The notes under the pieces: generated by a model | Database searches by the model: none | The model's input: the letters and a program-made list of their open reading frames with translations, nothing else | What the model was told of the DNA's origin: nothing | Shown: positions 8,734 to 18,792 of the stretch, piece by piece | Position numbering within the stretch: position 1 is the first letter of the stretch | How the letters are laid out: every line of letters starts with the position of its first letter | Translations under genes and position numbers: made by a program | From: Pontibacter silvestris | Lineage (GTDB): Bacteria > Bacteroidota > Bacteroidia > Cytophagales > Hymenobacteraceae | Length of the DNA: 64,000 nucleotides | NCBI RefSeq assembly: GCF_020907275.1 | Contig: NZ_JAJJWI010000001.1 | Location: forward strand, 176,151 to 240,150 | Direction: 5' to 3'

Positions 8734-10467
8734 TTATTTTAGCTTAAGCTCGCCTAAAATCTGATCAATTTTCTGTTTTAGTTTTTGCTCAGTGGCGTCA
8801 AAATCTTCTTTTGAAGAAAGAGGTTCATTCACGCTGATGTAGAACTTAATCTTTGGTTCTGTACCTGAAGGACGCGCTGAAATTTTGCTGCCGTCTTCAG
8901 TTAGGTATTGCAACACGTTGGAGCTTTCCAGGTCTAATTTGCTCTCCTCGCCGGTTTGCAGGTTTTTACGCGTGCTGAATTTGTAGTCACTCACAACTGC
9001 TACTTTAGAACCAGCCAATGTCTGAGGTGGGTTACTGCGCATTTCAGACATCATTTGCTGAATCTCTTCGGCACCACGCATACCTTTTTTAGTGATAGAC
9101 ACTAATTCTTCTTTGTAGAAGCCGTATTTGCTGTACATTTCCACCATCATTTCATACAGGCTCTGACCATTGTCTTTTGCCACGGCAGCCATTTCAGCAA
9201 TCAAGGCGCAGGACGAGATGGCATCTTTATCGCGTACAAAGTCACCTGCCAAGTAACCGTAGCTCTCCTCTCCACCACCAATGTAGGTTTCCTTGCCTTC
9301 CAGCTCACGAATAATAGCAGCAATATATTTAAAACCGGTTAAGGTCTCGTACATTTTGACATTGTAGCTATCAGCAATCTTCTTAATCAGGTCAGTCGTA
9401 ACAATTGTTTTTACCACATATTCTTTGCCCGTCAGCTTGTCAGCTTTCTGCCAAGCCTGAAGTAGGTAATTAATAAGTAAAGAACCAGTCTGGTTACCAT
9501 TCAGTAAGACAAACTCACCTTTCAGGTTTTTAACGGCAATACCCACTCGGTCAGAGTCAGGGTCAGTAGCCAGTACGAGGTCTGCATCCAGCTCCTCTGC
9601 TTTTTTCATGGCTAAAGTCATTGCCTCTTTCTCCTCCGGGTTTGGGTATACAACCGTCGGGAAGTTACCATTTGGCTCAGCCTGTTCTGCTACAACATGA
9701 ATATTCTTAAAGCCGAAACGCTCTAGTACCTTTGGTACCAATGTAATACCTGTACCGTGAATCGGAGTGTAAACAACCTTAAGGTCCTGCTGACGCTTGA
9801 TAGCATCCTGTGAGATAGACAAGCTCTGTACCCTTTCGAGGTAAGCATTATCCACTTCCTCACTAACCATTTCTATATTCTCCGGCTTAGCCTCGAATTT
9901 AACATCATCTATAGAAGTGATCTTATTTACCTCTGCTATGATATTTTTATCGTGAGGAGCAACAACCTGTCCACCGTCGTTCCAGTAAGCTTTGTAGCCG
10001 TTATATTCTTTGGGGTTATGTGATGCTGTTATCACTACTCCGCTTTGGCAACCCAGGTGGCGGATAGCAAAAGACAATTCTGGAGTTGGGCGAAGTGCTT
10101 CAAAAAGGTAAACTTTAATATCGTTTGCAGAGAAAATATCTGCTGTTACGCGGGCAAACTTATCTGAATTGTTACGGCTGTCGTGGGCTATAGCCACTTT
10201 TATCTGCTGGTCAGGGAAGTTTTGCTTCAGGTAGTTGCAAAGGCCTTGTGTGGCCATACCCAATGTATAACGGTTCATACGGTTGCTGCCTGCACCCATA
10301 ATGCCACGCAAGCCACCCGTTCCAAACTCTAAATCTTTGTAAAAAGCATCTGCAAGAGCATCATCTTCATTTTTATCAAGCAGCTCTCTGATTTCAGCTT
10401 TGGTGGCTTCATCATAGTTGCCTGATAGCCACGAGTCAATTTTTTGACGTATACTAGTCTCAATCAT
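8734..10467 (-). CDS. phosphoglucomutase/phosphomannomutase (phospho-sugar mutase)
   Basis: This 577-residue alpha-D-phosphohexomutase interconverts hexose 1- and 6-phosphates through a phosphoserine enzyme. All four family loops are visible in order. The catalytic serine loop is VVITASHNPKEYNGYK, the metal loop is ATDPDSDRVGIA, the sugar loop is GGGEESYGYLAGD, and the phosphate loop is ARPSGTEPKIKFY near the C terminus. The length fits the PgcA-like phosphoglucomutase 2 group. It is a single gene with its own terminator, and a 450-base upstream gap holds its promoter. Confidence 0.95.
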   Translation of the reverse strand: MIETSIRQKIDSWLSGNYDEATKAEIRELLDKNEDDALADAFYKDLEFGTGGLRGIMGAGSNRMNRYTLGMATQGLCNYLKQNFPDQQIKVAIAHDSRNNSDKFARVTADIFSANDIKVYLFEALRPTPELSFAIRHLGCQSGVVITASHNPKEYNGYKAYWNDGGQVVAPHDKNIIAEVNKITSIDDVKFEAKPENIEMVSEEVDNAYLERVQSLSISQDAIKRQQDLKVVYTPIHGTGITLVPKVLERFGFKNIHVVAEQAEPNGNFPTVVYPNPEEKEAMTLAMKKAEELDADLVLATDPDSDRVGIAVKNLKGEFVLLNGNQTGSLLINYLLQAWQKADKLTGKEYVVKTIVTTDLIKKIADSYNVKMYETLTGFKYIAAIIRELEGKETYIGGGEESYGYLAGDFVRDKDAISSCALIAEMAAVAKDNGQSLYEMMVEMYSKYGFYKEELVSITKKGMRGAEEIQQMMSEMRSNPPQTLAGSKVAVVSDYKFSTRKNLQTGEESKLDLESSNVLQYLTEDGSKISARPSGTEPKIKFYISVNEPLSSKEDFDATEQKLKQKIDQILGELKLK

Positions 10468-10921
10468 AGTGTTTTATATTTCCCTTAGTGATAGTGCTAC
10501 AAGAGCAGTAATTAGTTACGCTGTTTCTTATGTTGCCTATAACAATTATAAGAGTTCTTGTAAATATATTAAAATCAAAATAAAGCATTTTAGCTTAATA
10601 TTACATGGCGTAATACAATATTTTTAGATTAAATTACCTGAAAAGCCAGCCTTAGGCAACAGATGCAAAGGAGTACTTAAAAACGGCTAATAATGTTGCT
10701 TAAACTTAAGCAACCAGAGAGGCTGAAAGTTTTCACTGGTAGAGCGACTACTAAAATATACTTAAGCTACATAAGCATAAAATGTTATTAATTATAGTTT
10801 TAGCGTTACGCTGCGGTGTTGCCCGGAGGCTATAAATTGCCCCTGTTCTGTAAATTATCTTTTGTTTACTTGCAATTGCTAGGGCATAGTTTCAACTTTG
10901 TAAAAAAACAACGCAAAATCT
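10468..10921. other. intergenic region between divergent genes
   Basis: This 454-base A/T-rich gap lies between divergent genes. I see no ORF of note, no tRNA and no clear riboswitch. Promoters for both neighbours are expected here, but I could not pick a confident TAnnTTTG with a well-spaced -33 element. Confidence 0.35.
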
Positions 10922-11320
10922 ATGGACGCAACTGCCTTAAATAACGCTTTAGTCGCAATCATAAAGAAGAAAGAAGAACTGAATGCCCTTGATTACAACG
11001 ATGAACGTTACGATGACATTGAGGAGGAACTGCATGATCTGGAAGACGATTTCAACGATGATTATGGTGACTATTTAGAAGATGCGCTGGAGGACGTACA
11101 TGGTAAACTGCGTTCTGATGCTGATATTCTGTTACCAACTGCTTACCTGACTAGTTCTCTGGATGGATCTGCTGTAACGCCAAGTGGTGAGAAAGAAGGC
11201 GTTTGGATAGAATCAGATGAATTTCCGAATGTGGAAATGCGCCTGGTGTTAATAGCAAACCCTGCCCGCTTTGTCGTACTTATCGGAGACCAGCAGCGTG
11301 TACTCTGGACAGCAGAATAA
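10922..11320 (+). CDS. acidic hypothetical protein
   Basis: This 132-residue protein is of unrecognised family. The first half is extremely acidic and probably helical, with many Asp, Glu and Tyr residues in segments such as LDYNDERYDDIEEELHDLED. The second half looks beta-rich, with YLTSS, EGVWIESDEF and MRLVLIANPARFVVLI. It has no signal peptide or membrane segment, so it is probably cytosolic. It is a single gene with its own terminator. The acid-rich helix suggests binding to a basic partner or to metal ions, which is inference only. Confidence 0.75.
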   Translation: MDATALNNALVAIIKKKEELNALDYNDERYDDIEEELHDLEDDFNDDYGDYLEDALEDVHGKLRSDADILLPTAYLTSSLDGSAVTPSGEKEGVWIESDEFPNVEMRLVLIANPARFVVLIGDQQRVLWTAE

Positions 11321-11374
11321 TAGTTTTATCTACAACTGATTTTTTGTCTTAACTTTTTAAGTGAGGGCTTTTAT

Positions 11375-11420
11375 AAGCCGCACTTTCCAATGCAGTAGCA
11401 GAGGTAGGTGCGGCTTTGTT
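11375..11420 (+). terminator. terminator after acidic hypothetical gene
   Basis: AAGCCGCAC (11375-11383) pairs perfectly with GTGCGGCTT (11408-11416), followed by a short T-rich stretch. The loop is long (24 bases), so this is weaker than its neighbours. Confidence 0.65.
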
Positions 11421-11606
11421 ATTAGCTAAGAAGTTTGCTGCCCTGTTCTTGTTACGTATGGGTGTAAATGGTAGAAATACTTATATTAGATGAGTAATGT
11501 TTTGTGTATTATGATATTGGGAGAGAAGTCAAGGACTAGTATTGGAAGCGTTCAAGCCTGCCTTAGTTAAAGTGTTCAGTTATAAACTTGATGTAAATTT
11601 AAAGTT

Positions 11607-12116
11607 ATGCCTCCGTCATCAATAGTTCAGTTTCGTACATGCATCAACCGCCTAGAGCATCTGCTTGGAGTACATTACCTGGAGATTCCGCAGGAAGTAG
11701 TGCAGCAATTAAGTGGCAAATTTAAGGTAAGGTTGCTATGCACTGTCAATAGTACGCTTACGTTTCCATGTGGATTGGTTGCTTTGGGAGGCGGTATGGC
11801 TTATATCAGCATCAACAATAAGCGGATGAAGCAGTTGAAAGCCAGGAGTGGAGATGAAGTTGAGGTGTTACTGGAGAAAGATAACAGCGAGTTTGGCGTA
11901 GAAATGCCTGAGGAACTGGCAGAGTTGCTGGAGCAGGACGACGAGGGGAGGAGGCGTTTTAAAAAATTGGCACCGGGTAAGCAAAGGTATATCATTCAAT
12001 ATGTTTCTTCCGTTAAAAGCTGTCAGTTGCGCATAGATCGTTCTGTTATGCTGATTGAAAACCTGAAAGCACTTCCTGTCGGCAAGGAATCTTTTAGGGG
12101 TATATGGGGGCATTAA
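11607..12116 (+). CDS. YdeI/OmpD-associated family protein with DUF1905 domain
   Basis: This 169-residue protein has two recognisable parts. An N-terminal beta-barrel of DUF1905 type reads YLEIPQEVVQQL, then CTVNSTLTFPCGLVALGGG and GDEVEVLLEKD. The C-terminal YdeI-like helical segment reads PEELAELLEQDDEGRRRFKKLAPGKQRYIIQYV. The family has been linked to bacteriocin resistance and envelope stress in some bacteria, but its biochemistry is unknown. It appears to stand alone. Confidence 0.82.
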   Translation: MPPSSIVQFRTCINRLEHLLGVHYLEIPQEVVQQLSGKFKVRLLCTVNSTLTFPCGLVALGGGMAYISINNKRMKQLKARSGDEVEVLLEKDNSEFGVEMPEELAELLEQDDEGRRRFKKLAPGKQRYIIQYVSSVKSCQLRIDRSVMLIENLKALPVGKESFRGIWGH

Positions 12117-12257
12117 GAGCAAGTAAAATTAAGTCTGTTTAGGCTCATCAGGAACTACAGTTCTCTTAACCTGAAGAGCGTATCTTTTAAGAGCTGCGCC
12201 TTTTATAAAACAAGCTTACTTATTGTTATAACTGTTATTTAAGATAAAACCAGATAA

Positions 12258-13007
12258 ATGCCATTTACATTTTCACATCCAGCTGTTGTGTTACCTTTAA
12301 ACTACCTGCCTAAAGGATGGTTTTCTATGACAGGTTTAATAATTGGTAGTATGGCACCTGACTTTGAGAAGTTTATTAGGATGGGCGCTCATAATACCAA
12401 CAGCCACACATGGCAAAGTATTTTCTGGTTTAACCTGCCATTGGGCATTGTGCTTTCTTTTGTGTTTCATATAATAGTACGGGATGTCCTGATAGATAAT
12501 CTGCCTGGCTTTTTAAAGAAGAGGCTCGATAGGTTTAAGAATGTTGATTGGCGAAGCCATTTCAGGAAACACTATTTCATTATTATTATTTCTATTATTA
12601 TTGGTGCTGTATCACACATTGCCCTCGATAGTTTTACCCACTCACATGGCGCTTTCGTTAGATGGCTACCTTTTTTGAAAGCCCGAGTGCCAATAGGGCA
12701 CCGTTGGGTTGCAATTTATAACCTGATGCAGTTTGGAGGATCATTTATAGGAGCTTTAATTGTTTTTTATGCTATTATGCTGCTGCCTAAAGATGAAACA
12801 GTAAGGCAAAACAGTTATGGCAAAATGCTTAAGTACTGGGTTACGGTAGCTTTAGTGGCGTTAGTAGTTCTTGTTTTCAGGCTTAAAACAAGTTTAGACC
12901 TGCATGAACACCGGGATCTGCTCATCACATCTATCTCTGCCGGACTTATAAGTTTAATAGTGTCGCCTTTGCTGTTGAGAAAGAGTCAACTGCAGCGGAA
13001 GCCTTAG
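12258..13007 (+). CDS. DUF4184 family membrane protein
   Basis: This 249-residue integral membrane protein has about six hydrophobic segments. It opens with PFTFSHPAVVLPL and IIGSMAPDFEKF, and carries HIALDSFTHSHG in the middle. These His and Asp residues in membrane-proximal loops are the hallmark of DUF4184 and resemble the metal-binding pattern of membrane hydrolases such as YdjM-like proteins. The activity is unknown. Confidence 0.82.
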   Translation: MPFTFSHPAVVLPLNYLPKGWFSMTGLIIGSMAPDFEKFIRMGAHNTNSHTWQSIFWFNLPLGIVLSFVFHIIVRDVLIDNLPGFLKKRLDRFKNVDWRSHFRKHYFIIIISIIIGAVSHIALDSFTHSHGAFVRWLPFLKARVPIGHRWVAIYNLMQFGGSFIGALIVFYAIMLLPKDETVRQNSYGKMLKYWVTVALVALVVLVFRLKTSLDLHEHRDLLITSISAGLISLIVSPLLLRKSQLQRKP

Positions 13008-13104
13008 GAGAATTAACTTCTAATAGCTATATTACTTTCTGTTTCTTACTTAGTTTTATTCTGCAGCAGTTTGCTGTAGTATATTCACCTCAACTAATTA
13101 ATTA

Positions 13105-14298
13105 ATGGAAAGTCCAAAATTACTAATCACGAGTGCCCTTTTTTCAATTTCTCTTTTTACGAGTCATTTGGTTAGTGCCCAGTCGTACAAAAAACTGCAC
13201 CAGAATGCTGTTGTGGTAGACACTCATAACGACGTGCTTATCTCTGTACTGGAAGGCCTGAAAATAGAAGACGATCTTAGAGGTAAAACTCACTCAGACC
13301 TGGCAAGGTTTAAAGAGGGTGGAGTGGATGTTCAGTTTTTTTCTGTCTGGTGTGATGAGAGCTACGGAGAGGATACTGCCTTTAAATTTGCCAATGAACA
13401 GATAGATTCTCTGGATGCCATTATTGCTCGAAACCCGGGCAAAATGATGAAAGTCAGAACTCCGGCTGAGCTTAATGCTGCTGTAAAGCAGAAAAGGCTG
13501 GCAAGCCTGGTTGGTGTAGAAGGTGGACACATGATAGAACATAATCTTAAATACTTGGATAGTCTGTACAGTCGTGGGGTCAGGTACATGACCTTAACCT
13601 GGAATAATTCCACCTCCTGGGCATCTTCTGCCATGGACGAGGCACAAGGCACAGTACCAAACCCAGAAAAAGGCTTAAACGACTTTGGCAAGCAGGTAGT
13701 GCAGCGCATGAATGACTTAGGTATGATGGTAGATCTTAGTCATGTGGGGGAGCAGACCTTCTGGGATGCCATTAACACTACTTCTAAGCCTGTGCTCGTT
13801 TCACATAGCTGTGTGTATAATATCTGCTCTCACTTCCGAAACCTGAAAGATGACCAGATAAAAGCCGTTGCCAAAAATGGTGGTGTCATTCAGCTTAACT
13901 TCTATTCCGGGTTCCTGGACTGTAATTTTAATGATCGCCTTGATCAGTTTATTCAAAAGCATCAGACAGAGATCGATTCCTTAAATCAGCAAAATAAATC
14001 CAGTATTCAGATATGGGAGTGGATGGAAGAAGAGTATCCGGAAGAGGCAAAAGATGTGCGTCCTCCTTTATCACTGCTGATGGACCACCTGGAGTATATC
14101 ATAAATCTGGTAGGTGTTGATTATGTAGGTTTAGGGTCAGATTTTGATGGGATTACGTCAGCTCCGCAACAACTGGATGGTGTAGAAGATTTGCCTGTTA
14201 TCACCAGAGAATTCGTTGCCAGAGGGTACAGTAAGCAAGATATCAATAAAATCCTTGGAGGCAATCTACTAAGAGTGTTTCAGGCAAACTCAAAGTAA
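13105..14298 (+). CDS. membrane dipeptidase, M19 family
   Basis: This 397-residue zinc dipeptidase of the renal-dipeptidase type has a Sec signal peptide ending near LVSAQSYKK. The first metal ligands are in VVDTHNDVL (His41, Asp43). The bridging Glu is in LVGVEGGHMIE, and further His ligands are in VDLSHVGEQTFW and LVSHSCVYN. The C-terminal YVGLGSDFDGI segment is also conserved. It is probably periplasmic or surface-exposed and would hydrolyse dipeptides. The next gene is a secreted amidase, so the pair may serve peptide or amide scavenging. Confidence 0.93.
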   Translation: MESPKLLITSALFSISLFTSHLVSAQSYKKLHQNAVVVDTHNDVLISVLEGLKIEDDLRGKTHSDLARFKEGGVDVQFFSVWCDESYGEDTAFKFANEQIDSLDAIIARNPGKMMKVRTPAELNAAVKQKRLASLVGVEGGHMIEHNLKYLDSLYSRGVRYMTLTWNNSTSWASSAMDEAQGTVPNPEKGLNDFGKQVVQRMNDLGMMVDLSHVGEQTFWDAINTTSKPVLVSHSCVYNICSHFRNLKDDQIKAVAKNGGVIQLNFYSGFLDCNFNDRLDQFIQKHQTEIDSLNQQNKSSIQIWEWMEEEYPEEAKDVRPPLSLLMDHLEYIINLVGVDYVGLGSDFDGITSAPQQLDGVEDLPVITREFVARGYSKQDINKILGGNLLRVFQANSK

Positions 14299-14410
14299 GC
14301 ACAGAATGTCAGCAGTGCTGGATAATAATGGCTACGCTGCCGAACATTAATCTCTGAAAAATAAGGACATAATTACAGCCTAACTATTAACCTAAATTAA
14401 CTTCTAACCT

Positions 14411-15997
14411 ATGCCCCAAAGATTTGTCTTAACCTTTTACCTGCTCATTGCCTTTTGCCTGATTAACAGTTGCAGCCCCAAAACCACGGAAACGGCCTCC
14501 GCGAAAGATTTTAAACTTATGGAGGCTACCATAGCCAGTATTCATCAGGCTTTTGAAGAAGGAAACTGCAATTGCGAACAGTTAGTGACAGCCTATCTGG
14601 AACGTATTGAAAAATATGATCAGCCAAGTAAGCTCAACGCTATTGTAGTTACCAATCCGGAGGCACTTACTATAGCCAAGCAACTGGACGCAGAATATGC
14701 CAGCTCCCAAAAGCTGCGGAAACTGCATTGTATACCTGTTATTGTTAAAGATAACTATAATACAAAAGGCTTACAGACCACAGCTGGTTCCCTGGCCCTG
14801 AAAGGCTTTGAGCCATCAGATGATGCTTACCAGGTTAGGGTACTGAAGGAAGCAGGAGCTATCGTGTTGGCTAAGTCTAACATGGCGGAGTGGGCTTTCA
14901 GCCCTATGGTAACTATCAGTTCCATTGCAGGCGAAACCTTGAACCCTTACAACCTGAACCATGTTCCGGCTGGCTCCAGTGGAGGTACAGCTGCTGCCGT
15001 AGCAGCTAATTTCGGTACTGTAGGTCTTGGAACAGACACTGGTAACTCCATCAGGGGCCCATCTTCTCATAATGCGCTTGTTGGTTTTCGTTCTACATTA
15101 GGATTAACCAGCAGGGCAGGTATAGCGCCGCTGTATCTCCGCAACGATGTAGGAGGGCCAATGGCCAGAACGGTAGAAGACGCGACTAAGATATTAGAGG
15201 TAATTGCCGGGTATGATCCTGCTGATCCGCTTACCAAACACAGCGAGGGCAAAGTGCCTTCCAGTTACCGTCAGTTCCTGTACAAAGACGGATTAAAAGG
15301 TGCCCGTATAGGAGTACTTAGAGTCTTAAGTGAAAAGAACCCAGACCCGCAGGTTAAAGCGCTGTTTGAGCAGGCAATTGTGGATTTGAGAAACTTAGGT
15401 GCCGAAATTGTAGACCCCATAGAAATAGCAAACTTCGACAGTTTAAGTTCGGACCAGTGGTGCTCCGTGTTTCAGCATGATGTAAATGAGTATCTGGCAT
15501 CTTTGGGAGAGAATGTGCCAGTGAAGAACCTGCAGGAAATTGTTTCTTCCGGTAAATATGCTCCTTACATAGAAGAGAACCTAAAGTACCACCTGAACCA
15601 TGAGAACAGTGCAGAAGCTGGTTTTCATGCCTGCTCCGATGCTTACTCAGATCCTAAACGAATTGCTTTCAGAAAGGCTATGGTAGAGGTAATGGATAGA
15701 TATAAATTAGGAGCTGTTGTTTACCCTACCTGGAACAATCCTCCAGCCAAAGTGGGAGACTTTGAAGGCTACAAAGGAGACAACAGCCAACTTATTGCGC
15801 CACATACAGGGCAGCCTGCTTTTACTGTGCCTATGGGTTTTACTTATGATAACTTACCGGCTGGGCTGCAGTTTCTGGGAAGGCCTTTTGATGAACCGAC
15901 ACTAATTAAGTATACTTACTCATATGAGCAAGGTACAAAGCACCGGAAAGCACCAGCACGCTTTCCGGCTCTGTCTGAGAGCGAAGCATCAAGATAA
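14411..15997 (+). CDS. amidase signature family lipoprotein
   Basis: This 528-residue amidase-signature hydrolase is exported as a lipoprotein: its signal peptide ends in CLINSCSPK. The Ser-cisSer-Lys triad is visible as the Lys in [11 protein letters not shown], the cis-Ser in [13 protein letters not shown] and the nucleophile in [12 protein letters not shown]. The family hydrolyses amides broadly, and the substrate is not readable here. The decayed amidase at 40787-41265 is a relative that has lost function. A very strong hairpin follows. Confidence 0.92.
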   Translation: MPQRFVLTFYLLIAFCLINSCSPKTTETASAKDFKLMEATIASIHQAFEEGNCNCEQLVTAYLERIEKYDQPSKLNAIVVTNPEALTIAKQLDAEYASSQKLRKLHCIPVIVKDNYNTKGLQTTAGSLALKGFEPSDDAYQVRVLKEAGAIVLAKSNMAEWAFSPMVTISSIAGETLNPYNLNHVPAGSSGGTAAAVAANFGTVGLGTDTGNSIRGPSSHNALVGFRSTLGLTSRAGIAPLYLRNDVGGPMARTVEDATKILEVIAGYDPADPLTKHSEGKVPSSYRQFLYKDGLKGARIGVLRVLSEKNPDPQVKALFEQAIVDLRNLGAEIVDPIEIANFDSLSSDQWCSVFQHDVNEYLASLGENVPVKNLQEIVSSGKYAPYIEENLKYHLNHENSAEAGFHACSDAYSDPKRIAFRKAMVEVMDRYKLGAVVYPTWNNPPAKVGDFEGYKGDNSQLIAPHTGQPAFTVPMGFTYDNLPAGLQFLGRPFDEPTLIKYTYSYEQGTKHRKAPARFPALSESEASR

Positions 15998-16013
15998 GAT
16001 AAAAATTTATACT

Positions 16014-16068
16014 AGTGCAAAAGCAAGAGCGGCCACTGGAGTATAGTGGCCGCTCTTGCTTTTGCACT
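16014..16068. terminator. bidirectional terminator with a perfect 24-bp stem
   Basis: Bases 16014-16037 and 16045-16068 are exact reverse complements with a 7-base loop. The core is AGAGCGGCCACT. It sits between the convergent amidase and trpS genes and is the most stable hairpin I noticed in the window. Confidence 0.93.
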
Positions 16069-16072
16069 AATT

Positions 16073-17047
16073 TTAGTAACCTAACTTCTGGCGCACGCGC
16101 TGTAAAACCGGCGTTGCAATTGCTTTGGCTTTTTCAGCACCTAAATGTAGTTTCTTGTCTACTTCTGCTAAGTTAGACATATAGTAATTAAAGAGTTCTC
16201 TCTCTTTTGCGTATTTGGTTTTGATAAGCTCAAACAGCTCCTGCTTGGCATGCCCGTAACCGTAGCCTCCATTTAAGTAATTTTGTCGCATAGTGGCCAC
16301 TTGATCAGGGGAGGCAAACAAGCTGTACAATTTAAACGTCGTATCATTATCAGGGTCTTTAGGAGCCTCCAGCGGGGTGCTGTCCGAGATGATACTCATA
16401 ATGGTTTTGCGAAGTGGTTTGTCAGCCTCAAAGATGTCAATAATATTGCCATACGACTTGCTCATTTTTTCGCCGTTGATACCAGGCACCGTCATTACGG
16501 TTTCATCAGTTTTTGCTTCTGGCAAAACAAATGTTTCCCCATAAATGTGGTTGAAGGAGCTGGCGATATCGCGGGTAATTTCCAGGTGCTGAATCTGGTC
16601 TTTGCCTACAGGTACAACATTGGCATCATACATTAATATGTCTGCGGCCATTAGTACAGGATAGGTAAATAAGCCTGCATTAACATCGGACAGGCCACGT
16701 CGGCTCGACTTATCTTTGAAAGAATGTGCATTAGCCAGCATTGGGTAAGGCGCAAAGCAGCTCAGGTACCAGGTTAGTTCTGTTACCATTGGTACATCAG
16801 ACTGACGGTAAAAAACGTGCTTATCAGTGTCGAAACCAAAGGCAAGCCAGGCTGCAGCAACTGAGTATGTATTATGTCGCAGTACCTCCGCATCGCGGAT
16901 GGTTGTAAGCGAATGCATATCAGCAATAAAGAATAATGCTTCCTGATCAGAGGTTTTAGACAGCTCCACAGCAGGGATAATAGCCCCCAGCAGGTTGCCC
17001 AGGTGAGGTCTGCCCGTGCTTTGGATTCCGGTAAGGTAACGTGCCAT
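16073..17047 (-). CDS. trpS: tryptophanyl-tRNA synthetase
   Basis: This class Ic aminoacyl-tRNA synthetase charges tRNA-Trp. The HIGH-equivalent motif is GRPHLGNLLGA near the N terminus, and the KMSKS loop GEKMSKSYGNIID is intact. LTWYLSCFAPYPML and VPVGKDQIQHLE are standard TrpRS segments. I start at the ATG at 17047 (MARYLTGIQSTGRP). The frame is open nine codons further upstream, but TrpRS proteins begin right before this strand. Confidence 0.96.
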   Translation of the reverse strand: MARYLTGIQSTGRPHLGNLLGAIIPAVELSKTSDQEALFFIADMHSLTTIRDAEVLRHNTYSVAAAWLAFGFDTDKHVFYRQSDVPMVTELTWYLSCFAPYPMLANAHSFKDKSSRRGLSDVNAGLFTYPVLMAADILMYDANVVPVGKDQIQHLEITRDIASSFNHIYGETFVLPEAKTDETVMTVPGINGEKMSKSYGNIIDIFEADKPLRKTIMSIISDSTPLEAPKDPDNDTTFKLYSLFASPDQVATMRQNYLNGGYGYGHAKQELFELIKTKYAKERELFNYYMSNLAEVDKKLHLGAEKAKAIATPVLQRVRQKLGY

Positions 17048-17133
17048 ATACAGTATATTTGTGTTCAGGCGCAAAAATAACGCAAAATGCCGGAAATTTG
17101 CCTAGTTAAACTTTGTTATTGCTAGCTTACTTA

Positions 17134-17601
17134 TTAGCCTTGCTTTTCTAAGGTGTAATTTTGTTTGCTTTTGATCTCGTTTTGCTGCCTGTCCAGCATT
17201 TTGATTCTTGTTTTACTTACCTGTCTGAAATAAGCAGGATCATGATTGCCTGCCGGAATAAGCTGAATGATAACCGCACTAGGATTCTGGCTGTTTCCTT
17301 TTGCTGCAAACCATTTTCCTTTCACCTCCAGGTTATTTTTCCCTTTTGCTTCTCCTTTATAGGTTTGCTTCAGGCTGAAGGTCTTGTCTTTGTTTAAGAT
17401 AAGCTCCATTCTTATACCCTCACAATCAGCACAAGGAATAACACCAACATAGGTTCCTGTTGTTACAGCCACTGGTTTAGCTTGGTTAAGCGGTTGCGTC
17501 TCTATAGCTCTGCTTGAAGTAGTAAATATGTTTGAGTTTAAATCTGTATCAGGTATATGCGTCACTACTGAAAGTAGGGCAACAGCTAAAATATTGATCA
17601 T
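17134..17601 (-). CDS. NlpE N-terminal domain copper-resistance/stress protein
   Basis: This 155-residue exported protein contains the NlpE N-terminal domain: GTYVGVIPCADCEGIRMEL with the CxxC pair Cys57/Cys60, then DKTFSLKQTY and VKGKWF. In enterobacteria NlpE signals surface and copper stress to Cpx. Here there is a signal-like N terminus (INILAVALLSVVTH) but no lipobox Cys, so it looks like a soluble periplasmic version. No copper gene lies beside it. Confidence 0.82.
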   Translation of the reverse strand: MINILAVALLSVVTHIPDTDLNSNIFTTSSRAIETQPLNQAKPVAVTTGTYVGVIPCADCEGIRMELILNKDKTFSLKQTYKGEAKGKNNLEVKGKWFAAKGNSQNPSAVIIQLIPAGNHDPAYFRQVSKTRIKMLDRQQNEIKSKQNYTLEKQG

Positions 17602-17790
17602 GTTTTGTTTAAATATCTATTGTTATTCTAAAGCCTATTACGGCTAATCTCTCTAACTTAAACCGCTAAAAGATAGTTTTATTTTACTTGTTCAGGATTT
17701 TCAGGTTAAAGAACTGTTTGCGTATGTGAGCTAAACAAAAAGAGAGGCCAGGAACTTAAGGTAAGCTTGTCTGATGTTAATAGTAGGAAA

Positions 17791-17823
17791 CAAAAATGGG
17801 CAGATAGTAGCCCATCTGCCCAT
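17791..17823 (-). terminator. terminator after EamA transporter gene
   Basis: ATGGGCAGAT (17796-17805) pairs with ATCTGCCCAT (17814-17823). On the minus strand it is followed by TTTTTG, as expected downstream of the transporter gene. Confidence 0.85.
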
Positions 17824-17874
17824 TAAAAAATCAACTAACATACTGAAATAACTATTTATTAACTAACGAAAAAA

Positions 17875-18792
17875 CTACTGTTGTTCTACTACATGAGCTT
17901 GCATTTGCCTTTTATGTTGTAGCGAATGCAGGTTAGACAACATAATGGCAGCTATAATAAGTACAACTCCTGCCCACTGTACAAACAACACCTCCTCCTG
18001 AAGTACAAAGCTAGACATAAGTACAGCTACCGGAAGCTCCGCAGCACTAATAATGGCCCCAAGCCCAAGCCCTACGCGAGGTATACCATAGGCATAGAAC
18101 AGGGGAGGTATTACTGTTCCAAACAGAGATAACAACAGCCCCCATTTTAGAAGCCCTTTTGTTAAAGCCCCGTTTATGAGAAAATCTGGAGGAAAAATAC
18201 TGAGGACCAATAATCCTGCTCCGGTTAATATTAATGCACTCTTTGTGGTAGGATGCATGTTGTTGCCATACGAACCGTTTATCATCAAAAAAAAAGAATA
18301 ACTAAAGGCAGCCAGAAAGCCATAACCAATGCCGGCCCAATTGAAGTCCGGTATGGAGCCAGATAGCAAACGGCCAGCCATAGCTGTGCCTAGAAGTACT
18401 AAAATGACAGTGCCAATTTGTACCTTACTTGGCGCTTTTCTGTGTATGATGGCATCAAACAGTAAACTGATCCAGGTGAACTGCATGAGTAGCAGTATGG
18501 CAATGGAAGCAGGCACTGTTTGTACGCACTTGTAATAGAAAATACTAACCAGGCCTGTACTAGTACCCATAGCAGCCAGCTTTATTTTTTCCTTGAGCGT
18601 TGTGCTGTTGCTTTTCGCAGCGAATAGCTGCCGCAACAACACAAGTACCCAAAGAATAACCAACCCAAAAAATACCTGAGATCCAGTAACTTCTCCCAAG
18701 GTAAAGCCTTCTTTATATGCTAGTTTAACAAAAGTAGAAAGAACACCGAAGCTGCATGCTCCAAGAAAAACCAAAACGATCCCTTTGAACAT
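17875..18792 (-). CDS. EamA/DMT-family transporter
   Basis: This drug/metabolite transporter-type permease is about 305 residues long with roughly ten membrane segments arranged as two EamA repeats, the usual length for the family. The protein starts MFKGIVLVFLGACSFGVLST at the ATG at 18792. The open frame runs 24 codons upstream, but that part is polar and precedes the first helix. The segments CVQTVPASIAILLLMQFTWI and GLGAIISAAELPVAVLMSS are typical repeat ends. The substrate is unknown. A roughly 165-base leader with a hairpin precedes it. Confidence 0.88.
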   Translation of the reverse strand: MFKGIVLVFLGACSFGVLSTFVKLAYKEGFTLGEVTGSQVFFGLVILWVLVLLRQLFAAKSNSTTLKEKIKLAAMGTSTGLVSIFYYKCVQTVPASIAILLLMQFTWISLLFDAIIHRKAPSKVQIGTVILVLLGTAMAGRLLSGSIPDFNWAGIGYGFLAAFSYSFFLMINGSYGNNMHPTTKSALILTGAGLLVLSIFPPDFLINGALTKGLLKWGLLLSLFGTVIPPLFYAYGIPRVGLGLGAIISAAELPVAVLMSSFVLQEEVLFVQWAGVVLIIAAIMLSNLHSLQHKRQMQAHVVEQQ

